Shown piece after piece: positions 60,501 through 64,000 of a DNA stretch of 64,000 bases. Every line of letters begins with the position of its first letter. The first letter of the stretch is position 1. The position numbers and the translations under genes were made by a program. The DNA is from Gordionus sp. m RMFG-2023 (Eukaryota; Nematomorpha; Gordioida; Chordodea; Parachordodidae), in NCBI RefSeq assembly GCF_954871325.1, contig NC_088778.1, positions 20,011,120 to 20,075,119 of the forward strand, given 5' to 3'. The notes under the pieces were generated by a model. It ran no database searches, was not told where the DNA came from, and worked only from the letters and a program-made list of their open reading frames with translations.

Positions 60501-63252
60501 GACCGATATTTTTAATAAAACCGATTCGATCTGATAACCAAACATCCTGAAGCTTGCTAATTTATCATCAGGTGATGACCTAAGACCAGGTGGTTAAACT
60601 TCTTGTACTATGGTTTTTAGGTAAATTCCTAATTTGGGACTTCATGTGGGTCTCTTCAATTCCAAAAAATGTAATTTCTAATACAGTTGATATAGCCGAG
60701 AAAGAAAAAAAAATATATTAAATTAACAAATTATGTATTTATACCAATTGTTATTTCTTCTCTTGGACATATGTCAAGAGGAACTTTTTAAAATTATATG
60801 CGGTAAAATAAGAGCCCTTACATCAGAACCCAATGAATTTTATATTTTAAAACTAAAAATCCAAATTTTTAAAATATAATTATTTGTGTTTTGGGGGAAC
60901 TTGTAGTCCCAATTTCATTTTCTATAGTATAAGCATTAATATTTTTATTATAATAAAGTTTTGATTGGAATTATATAAATAAAAAAATTAATTTAATTTT
61001 AAAAAAGTTAAGCTTTTATGAAATTATGGGAAGTTAACATGTAACTAATAGGCCTAAAACGAATTATTTGTTATTTGATATTCGATTCGATACGATTCGT
61101 ATATTACGAATACGAATAAAACAATTATTCGATTCGAAATTTCGAATCGAATATGAATAATGAGGAAGATTATTCGTATTATTCGAAATTATTTATATAA
61201 AAATATTCGTAATTATTCGCAAATATTTTATTGCAAGTAAAATAAATCTCGATTTTATAAACTCTATCAGTGCGATTGAGAAAATAGAAACTTATTATAA
61301 CTTAACAAATATTCACACTATAATATCAACAATACTGGATCCTAGACTAAAAATGGAATTTTTTGAGCAACTACCAACTACATATAACATAGATACGACA
61401 AATCTATTAGAAAAATTTAAAGATGTATATAATGATTACAAAATAAAATATAATATCAAATCAACATCAGTTAACCCAATAGTACAGTCGAACATGGATA
61501 GAATTTTTAAACAAAATAACATCGCATCAGTATGTGAGGTGGAGACATATCTTAACGAAATAAGAATCAGTTCAAATAAGAGTCCCTTAGAATGGTGGAG
61601 ATTGCATGGGGATCGTTTCCTGTGTTGTTGAAAATGGCAACTGATATATTGTCAATTCAGGGATCTTCGGCTTCATGTGAGCGGTTGTTCTCAATAGGAA
61701 CAAATATGATAATGAAAAATAGAATGTCTTTGAAGGAGGAAACTATTAGAAAGACTTTATGCTTAAAAAATTGGATATTATCAAATTCGGATTTACTATA
61801 ATTTTATATTTTTGTGTATTATTTTCTATTTTTATAAAATGAGATTATTGTACATTTTTAAAAAATTTTAATAAAATTTGAATATTAGATTGAAGAAATA
61901 GTTTAAATATTTTTTTATAAGCAATTCTAATTCTAAAAATTAGATATTTTGGTCAATTTGTTTGGTTAACGTTATATGAAATCATTGTGTTTTATTTCAT
62001 TTATTTTCTATAAATTTTTATATTGTAATGACAATTAGTTTAGATAATCCTTAAAAGTGTCATCTTTAAACATCTGTAAAAAATTTTTTGTAAAATATTT
62101 TATAAGCTTTAGAAAAATTTTTGAATCGAATCTAATATTTGACGAATCAAAACGAATAATGATTTTATTATTCGTACGAATACGAATAGCGCAATTATAC
62201 GAATAATAGTATTATTTGATTCGATTTGTTTTTTTTGTAGGCCTAGTAACTAACAAATCAAATTTATATTGTTAGAATGTATTGTGAAGAAACATAGTGA
62301 TGTTAATAAATACTATATATTAAATTTTATTCATTTAGAATAAATATGAATTTAGTGGACATGATATTTTAAACATAAACACCAACAGAATTTACTTACA
62401 AGATATTTAACATTAAAATCAGCCCTTGCCCTATAAAGCAATTAAATATATGTGTAGGCTTTCTGTCTTGACAGTACTGAATAAGGCCAAACAAAGGGTC
62501 GTATTCCATAGTGAACTGATAATTTGGTAAAATTTAAAAAAAGAAAAATTGATCTTAATTAGATCAATGTATAATGATCTATGCTTATTAAAAACAAACG
62601 ATATAACTCATTTTGCAAAATTTTCATGCTTCTTAAACAAAACAGTTATAAATAGTACCTCATGATTATTAACCAATTCATCAGCCAATGCCTTCCACTT
62701 ATTTGATAAGGATAATCTTCCAACATTTTGGATATTTTTAAAGTTAGTTGAATATTGAGATATAAAAACATTATATTCATTTATCAGCTGATTTTGGATA
62801 TTTATAAGCCCTTTTGTTATAGTAATCCCAGATTTTGGGTAAATCATTTGTTCTAACTGCAACAGATGTATAGTTATGATACTTTCCAGCAAGCTTACTG
62901 AATTGTTAAGTGATGTAACAGGATTTATTACAAATTGATTATAGTAATAATCAATACGGTTTTTTTTTTGTATAAGGGAATCAGATGCTTCATTAAATTT
63001 AAAATCTTGATGTAAAAATTGTAATATTTTATTATTCCTTTTTGTAAGATTTTCAGTTAGTTGTATATTTGAATTCATATGATTTAAATTAAACTTTTTG
63101 AGATCAGATTTGAAATATTTCAAAAATATTTCTTTTCGTCTATATATATTATTGATTTGATTATTTGAAAATAAATGCATTGCAATCCACAAATTTAGAA
63201 CAAAAACAGTTAGAAATAAAAGAATCAATATATAAAAATATCTTTTATTCAT
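32890..63252 (-). CDS. FAM20B: FAM20B-like secretory-pathway kinase, six exons over 30.4 kb
   Basis: Joined exons are 63252-62659, 59075-58924, 49499-49419, 33881-33772, 33728-33557 and 33514-32890; every junction is GT...AG and phases agree, giving 577 residues and a stop. FAM20B phosphorylates the xylose of the proteoglycan linker in the Golgi, promoting glycosaminoglycan assembly. Visible parts: signal anchor (about residues 4-25), long stem, GTQLK loop (228-232), ATP lysine in MKPQR (K246), helix glutamate in DRHNGE (E268), cysteine cluster (316-331), catalytic Asp in IGNSDRHH (D414) and metal-binding Asp in LLDNGKSF (D441). LARWEYD, LLDN-KSFG and SILAPLY-CCI favour FAM20B over FAM20C/A. 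It is longer than the roughly 409-residue vertebrate protein because the stem is extended. Substrate is inferred from family. An upstream ATG at 63285 would add 11 residues. Confidence 0.9.
33557..33728 (-). CDS. FAM20B: FAM20B-like exon 5: cysteine cluster
   Basis: 172 nt after GTAAAAG encode DICFYGVCYYCNKNESVC, the family's disulfide cluster (CFYGKCYYC...C in FAM20B), then SISLFLPSHAKL and NPWIRSYKHNYLAR. Its donor GCAAG then GTAAAA opens a 42-nt intron (33556-33515). Confidence 0.95.
33772..33881 (-). CDS. FAM20B: FAM20B-like exon 4
   Basis: The acceptor is TTTGCTTAG. 110 nt encode LLGFNKVPLTTGRLINITEL and then KAKSNIQLSHTFYRKH. It aligns with LGFHRAPLVVGRFVNLRTEI...LLSTF of FAM20B. It follows the 15.5-kb intron 3. 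The donor CATA then GTAAAT opens a 43-nt intron (33771-33729). Confidence 0.9.
34024..34275. mobile_element. hAT MITE fragment, GGGCCGGGCC type
   Basis: It starts AGAGACCTGGGCTGGGCCG and ends GGGGCCGGTGTAACA, with internal GGGCCGGGCC and GAGCCGGGCCG motifs. The same odd pair of ends (AGAGACCTG at one side, GTTACACCGGGCC at the other) occurs at 49311-49398. No clean target duplication was seen. Lies in FAM20B intron 3. Confidence 0.55.
34276..35090. other. intronic DNA without further features
   Basis: Part of FAM20B intron 3. No gene or element recognised. A C-run occurs at about 34795-34805. Confidence 0.5.
35091..35376. mobile_element. hAT MITE with 8-bp duplication, left end tandemly copied
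   Basis: The ends TAGTGTTGTTAAACGGC and (reversed) TATTGTTGCTAAACGGC are inverted repeats, and ATTAAAAT flanks both sides (35083-35090 and 35377-35384). The first 43 bases or so together with flanking CCCCTAAATTCTTTTATTAA are present twice in tandem (about 35070-35199), so a local duplication happened after insertion. Confidence 0.8.
35385..36137. other. intronic DNA without further features
   Basis: AT-rich intron 3 sequence. No feature seen. Confidence 0.5.
36138..37425. mobile_element. 1.29-kb foldback element
   Basis: GGTTAGGGTACCTTTTCAGG at the left is mirrored exactly at the right end. The inverted arms extend about 340 bp to AAGTGATGGGGGCAAATAAG and its mirror. The flanks ATATTA (36132-36137 and 37426-37431) are a possible 6-bp duplication. 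The arms contain runs of GTTATTTTTTAAT-like repeats. The loop holds a 25-bp minisatellite (about 36568-36745, unit CTTCTATACAAACTTAATAT plus GATTC, seven copies). No coding capacity. Confidence 0.85.
37432..38120. other. intronic DNA without a recognised gene
   Basis: AT-rich, with no feature beyond possible decayed sequence leading into the integrase fossil that follows. Confidence 0.4.
38503..38519. repeat. LINE target-site duplication, left copy
   Basis: ATATCAAGGCATGAGTC is repeated exactly at 41945-41961, just after the LINE tail. This 17-bp duplication fixes the LINE boundaries. Confidence 0.9.
38701..39665 (+). pseudogene. LINE ORF, endonuclease part
   Basis: It encodes RVATWNVGSMTGRAGKVVDV and CCIQETRWKGNG (first frame, ending 39132), then NIISAYVPQVGRSEEEKDIF, ILAGDLNGHV, TYKSGSTKSAVDYLLLRR (second frame from 39129). 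These are the catalytic motifs of the APE-type endonuclease. A frameshift near 39130 and a stop at 39663 disrupt it. Confidence 0.85.
39879..41215 (+). pseudogene. LINE ORF, reverse transcriptase and zinc finger
   Basis: The linker from 39879 leads to reverse transcriptase motifs: KMKKGKASGLTMVVSEMFKG, WRRSIIIPVYKVKGD, MQFGFTSGKGTTDSIFVVRQ, AFVNLEKAYDRVPRE, GLHQGSVLS and LYADDLVLMA. The finger follows: CGVCGKGVARNSIQCTRCQK, then WVHKRCSG. The frame changes at about 40090, 40540 and 40790, so it cannot produce one protein. Confidence 0.85.
41212..41890 (+). pseudogene. LINE ORF, C-terminal domain
   Basis: The frame 41212-41733 contains VVKFCYLGDMLNADGG, ARIRQAWKKFREMSSIL and YGGETWAMKATHEAKLERTE, the region after RT in this LINE type, with RLRWFGHVEHM. 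After a stop at 41731 another frame carries RPRGRPKMTWTNVI-like sequence to about 41890. Confidence 0.8.
42121..43652. other. intronic DNA with LTR-like AT-rich sequence
   Basis: About 42250-42660 looks like the LTR of the fossil Gypsy copy (repeated TTTTTAGTTT and TAATAAATTAAATTGGCATC then TTCAATTC). The rest to 43652 shows nothing recognisable. Confidence 0.4.
43653..43870. repeat. about 100-bp tandem repeat related to the foldback at 29138
   Basis: Two and a half copies of GACAGTAATTTACCCCGCTG, TCAGGGCCCGTTTAATTTAA and TACCTCTTGTGGATAAGCTA-like units. The core CAGTAAATTTTCCCTACTGT then CAGGG also forms the arms of the foldback element at 29138-29830. Confidence 0.75.
45047..45430. mobile_element. 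384-bp hAT MITE, GGGCCGGGCC type
   Basis: The ends TAGAGATCTGCA and TGCAGATCACTA are inverted repeats, with an 8-bp duplication CTTATTAT / CTTATTAC. Subterminal arrays of TCGGGCCGGGTCGG occur on both sides. The same family is present at 49544-49885. It sits inside the left arm region of the larger transposon. Confidence 0.9.
45716..46898 (+). pseudogene. internally deleted protein gene of the long-TIR transposon
   Basis: Three plus-strand frames. 45716-46288 encodes a lysine-rich N-terminus ending KPAKYLNQKTVDIVKKNF. 46209-46484 encodes PGKKDCISIIEKGER, LYNHFKASNSNLTNGFSKFA and SLRPKNFILAGASGTHSVCV; decayed sequence after it still reads NPPLPTSYFGDCN. 46620-46898 encodes IDEIRGYVTCAYENDWWLGF and FLHPKGPANSFVYP. 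These blocks recur in transposon-derived proteins annotated as uncharacterised in invertebrates (from memory). The section normally expected between GDCN and the last block is missing at about 46615, so this is an internal deletion, with a frame change near 46250. Confidence 0.65.
47580..48600. repeat. tandem repeats expanding the right inverted arm
   Basis: Units of about 350-460 bp contain TAACTCGGTTACGGTTAGTG, GTTTGGAGATTATTAACGTA, AAGTTTCAGATCATCATCTT, TTTCGGTTTTGGCAAAGTGC and GGTTCATTCCGCTG. Copies start near 47610, 47840 and 48300. The left arm has a single version of parts of this unit, so the right arm has been lengthened by amplification. Confidence 0.8.
48728..49310. other. intronic DNA without further features
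   Basis: AT-rich FAM20B intron 3 sequence. No gene or element boundary recognised. Confidence 0.5.
49311..49398. mobile_element. hAT MITE fragment 20 nt from a FAM20B splice donor
   Basis: It contains GTTACACCGGGCC, GGGATGGGCCGGGCC and ends TGCAGGTCTCTA, the terminal type TAGAGACCTGCA. Its edge lies about 20 nt into intron 3, next to the donor of exon 3 at 49418. Confidence 0.65.
49419..49499 (-). CDS. FAM20B: FAM20B-like exon 3 (81 nt): helix glutamate
   Basis: The acceptor is ACTAATCAG; its first base completes the arginine split after exon 2. It encodes YYRNKEFLGYQGADRHNGE, then IVAFYINR. This matches FAM20B YSRD...GYDRHNAEVAAFHLDR, including the glutamate that pairs with the ATP lysine. 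The donor is AAATCG then GTATGT at 49418, leaving CG, which the T of exon 4 completes to arginine. Departures from the family consensus are A for Y before DRHN and G for A after it. Confidence 0.9.
49544..49885. mobile_element. 342-bp hAT MITE 44 nt upstream of FAM20B exon 3
   Basis: The ends TCGAGATCTGC and (reversed) TAGTAATCTGT, with the near-exact 8-bp duplication ATATAAAC / ATATAGAC. Internally it matches the MITE at 45047-45430 (TATTGAATTTTTTATGTAAA-like core and GGGCCGGGCCGG arrays). Confidence 0.85.
50495..50575 (-). mobile_element. tRNA-derived SINE head
   Basis: On the minus strand GTCTCTGGCCTAGTCGGATG contains a good pol III A box (TGGCCTAGTCGG). About 30 nt further, GGCTTCGAATCCC is a B box with one mismatch. 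A T-run follows (TTTTTTTT). A full tRNA cloverleaf does not close well, so a SINE head or tRNA pseudogene is likelier than a tRNA gene. Confidence 0.5.
50919..52014. mobile_element. 1.1-kb non-autonomous hAT, ATTCGTATTCG type
   Basis: The ends TTAGACCTAAAA and TTTTAGGTCTA are inverted repeats, and the 8-bp duplication ATCCTAAT is exact (50911-50918 and 52015-52022). Both sides are filled with ATTCGTATTCG / TTCGAATCGAAT repeats. No transposase domain is recognisable inside. It is related to the element at 61049-62245. Confidence 0.9.
52023..53242. other. intronic DNA without further features
   Basis: FAM20B intron 2 sequence, AT-rich. A short tandem pair (CTTAAACTTAATATTTTCTC twice) occurs at 52868-52925. 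No gene seen. Confidence 0.5.
53243..55850 (-). mobile_element. decayed hAT element with transposase remnants
   Basis: The left sequence AATGTTTGCATTGGTCCGATC pairs with the right end, which reversed reads TAGTGTTTGCAGTTGTCCGG. The flanks CTTGATGT / CTTGCTGT may be an 8-bp duplication with one mismatch. Inside, minus-strand fragments include RQHMFLKHKRISP (a BED-like finger end, about 55245-55280), RGQFIDESWKMILDINYVSY (about 54840-54900) and LTTDNAANILETQ (about 54735-54775). Many stops; inactive and old. Confidence 0.65.
55903..56901 (-). mobile_element. 999-bp hAT element keeping only the dimerisation exon
   Basis: The ends TAGAGGTCTGCATTGGGCGG and CCGCCCAATGCAGACCTCTA are perfect inverted repeats, and the 8-bp duplication CTATATAT is exact on both sides (55895-55902 and 56902-56909). 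Subterminal arrays of CCCGCCCGCCC are on both flanks. Between them (about 56320-56500, minus strand) is an undisrupted stretch LSRLARKILPLPATSASSER, then GFSIAGRFLEQRRTCLNPEN, the hAT C-terminal dimerisation domain. Confidence 0.95.
57420..58670 (+). mobile_element. miniature LTR (TRIM-like) fossil
   Basis: Two similar AT-rich terminal repeats (about 57440-57740 and 58370-58660; both contain TTTTTAGTTTTTACTTTATA and TTCTTGATCTTAATAATTA or a close form) flank about 620 bp. A primer-site-like TTGGTGCCGAATTACG follows the first repeat. A short gag-like remnant starts near 57850. It is too small to code for enzymes. It is old, since the repeats differ visibly. Boundaries are approximate. Confidence 0.55.
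58924..59075 (-). CDS. FAM20B: FAM20B-like exon 2: ATP-binding lobe
   Basis: The acceptor is TTATGATAG; 152 nt encode residues 199-248 plus two bases. It reads IIPDQMPQLGEIL, then LDGTQLKILLTL and AKLIMKPQR. This aligns with the FAM20B segment YPEETPELG...GTQLKALLIL...VVFKPKR. The lysine of MKP is the presumed ATP-binding lysine. The donor is CAAAG then GTTAGG at 58923. The exon is too short to stand out by length and is supported by motif and phase match on both sides. Confidence 0.9.
59400..60200. other. unexplained block with more balanced base composition
   Basis: About 59560-60170, in FAM20B intron 1, has clearly more G and C than the surrounding intron and looks like decayed coding sequence. 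One plus-strand frame is open for about 50 codons (near 59636-59787: HRYMITPILSISRFIASGLL and ETTICDNFVVP). No domain is recognised on either strand. Confidence 0.35.
60470..60550. repeat. possible element end
   Basis: TAGAGCTGTTCAGATTGGGCC followed by GGATCGGACCGATATTTTTA resembles hAT-type terminal and subterminal sequence; no partner end was found. Confidence 0.3.
61049..62245 (+). mobile_element. 1.2-kb hAT element keeping its C-terminal coding part
   Basis: The ends TAGGCCTAAAACG and GTAGGCCTA are inverted, and the 8-bp duplication GTAACTAA is exact (61041-61048 and 62246-62253). Subterminal repeats are ATTCGTATTCG / CGAATACGAATA, the same type as in 50919-52014. It lies in FAM20B intron 1. 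Confidence 0.95.
61250..61801 (+). pseudogene. C-terminal part of an Ac-like hAT transposase
   Basis: The frames read STILDPRLKMEFFEQLPTTY-like sequence (from about 61325), then VETYLNEIRISSNKSPLEWW. A frame step at about 61600 leads to the dimerisation block ILSIQGSSASCERLFSIGTN and MKNRMSLKEETIRKTLCLKN. The stop is at about 61799. The N-terminal DNA-binding and catalytic parts are absent. Confidence 0.85.
62659..63252 (-). CDS. FAM20B: FAM20B-like exon 1: signal anchor and stem
   Basis: The start at 63252 gives MNKRYFYILILLFLTVFVLN followed by LWIAMHLF, a short basic tail plus one hydrophobic segment, as in the type II signal anchor of FAM20B. The stem (residues about 30-190) is lysine-, asparagine- and leucine-rich and probably helical. 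The exon ends LSNKWKALADELVNNHE, which matches the W...A..V...E segment just before the kinase domain. The donor is GAG then GTACTA at 62658, phase 0. The frame continues for 16 codons past the donor by chance. The stem is about 120 residues longer than in vertebrates. Confidence 0.75.
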
Positions 63253-63285
63253 ATACAATTTGTAAATTGGAATATGCATAAACAT

Positions 63286-64000
63286 TTTAAAAGAATGGGG
63301 AAATAAGGTTTACAATTAAGTGTTAAAATAATGCATAAATATTTTAATTTTTATAAGTATATAATTCTTATCTTTTCTTATCTAGCACGTTAGTCATAGA
63401 CCTGCCAAAAATGAGCGAACGTGATTTATATGAAGGTCTACCTTTCATATAATTATACCGATTTTTTTTAATCAAGGATACCAACAAGTTCAACTATGCT
63501 ACTGAAGTTTTGGCAAAACTCATTTAACAGCTGTTCTTTAAAATGTAGAAATTATTTTGCGATTTATGGTCAAAATGTCTAAGGCTGCATTCAAAGTGGA
63601 GAGGGATCCGATTTCACGTCCAAACATTTGATTTGAAGGCGTTCGACAAGGCTTTTATAGTGATTTTTTTTAACGTTTCGACTTAAAACAGATTTGACAT
63701 TATTTTATTTTTAAAAATGAACCAATCTTCTTGGGAGGGCCTCCTTTGATCGTAAAATTTTGATCGTAAAATGGTCCATTGGTCCATTAAAATGGTCCAT
63801 TTAGTCCATTTTCGGTCAAAATGGACGATTTTTAGTATTTAATATATTAAATAATTCCAAGCAATTTTTTATCAAATCCAAGCAAGAAATTTTTATTATC
63901 ATCTATCCGATTATATACAATCTTATACATTTTTTTTTATTTAATATATTAGATAATTGAATTCCAAGCAATTTTTTATCAAATCCAAGCAAGAAATTAT
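63286..64000. other. upstream flank of the FAM20B-like gene
   Basis: No gene. A tandem or dispersed repeat pair occurs at about 63836-63896 and 63938-64000 (AAGCAATTTTTTATCAAATC then CAAGCAAGAAAT). Before it is a GGTCCATT-rich stretch (63770-63830). The promoter of the FAM20B-like gene should lie just upstream of 63285, but no reliable core element is visible. Confidence 0.4.

Overview
The window is nuclear DNA of an animal. It is very AT-rich, has no bacterial-style operons, and its one clear host gene is a six-exon member of the FAM20 secretory-pathway kinase family. Introns of 42-43 nt occur beside introns of 3.6, 9.4 and 15.5 kb. The phylum cannot be settled from the sequence alone; the mix of hAT/ZMYM-like transposons, an endonuclease LINE and a tRNA-Trp-primed Ty3/Gypsy element is common in invertebrates.

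Host gene: a FAM20B-like gene (glycosaminoglycan xylosylkinase family) runs on the minus strand from 63252 down to 32890. I located six exons whose phases all agree: 63252-62659, 59075-58924, 49499-49419, 33881-33772, 33728-33557 and 33514-32890. They give an uninterrupted reading of 577 codons plus stop, with a signal anchor, the ATP-site lysine, the helix glutamate, the cysteine cluster and both kinase aspartates. Nearly half the window is this gene, and its three long introns are packed with transposons.

Left half (1-32.9 kb): the end of a hAT element (1-1340); a Ds-like internally deleted hAT (4938-6045); a hAT inside another hAT (8288-12734, with an 8-bp target duplication); a Ty3/Gypsy fossil on the minus strand (about 13150-19127) carrying a 417-bp MITE; a ZMYM1-like hAT transposase gene with introns (22278-26725) that contains six near-identical tandem mini-exons; a 0.7-kb foldback element; and duplicated flanking sequence.

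FAM20B intron 3 (33.9-49.4 kb): hAT MITEs, a 1.29-kb foldback element, a near full-length LINE (38520-41944, 17-bp target duplication) inside a Gypsy integrase fossil, and a 4.5-kb element with long terminal inverted repeats and a 9-bp duplication whose superfamily I could not name (44198-48718). Intron 2 (49.5-58.9 kb): a tRNA-derived SINE head, three hAT elements and a miniature LTR element. Intron 1 (59.1-62.7 kb): another hAT with its dimerisation exon, plus an unexplained block with more balanced base composition.

The strongest observations are the recovery of the complete scattered FAM20B gene, including an 81-nt exon squeezed between two MITEs, and the tandem phase-0 mini-exon array inside a transposase gene.
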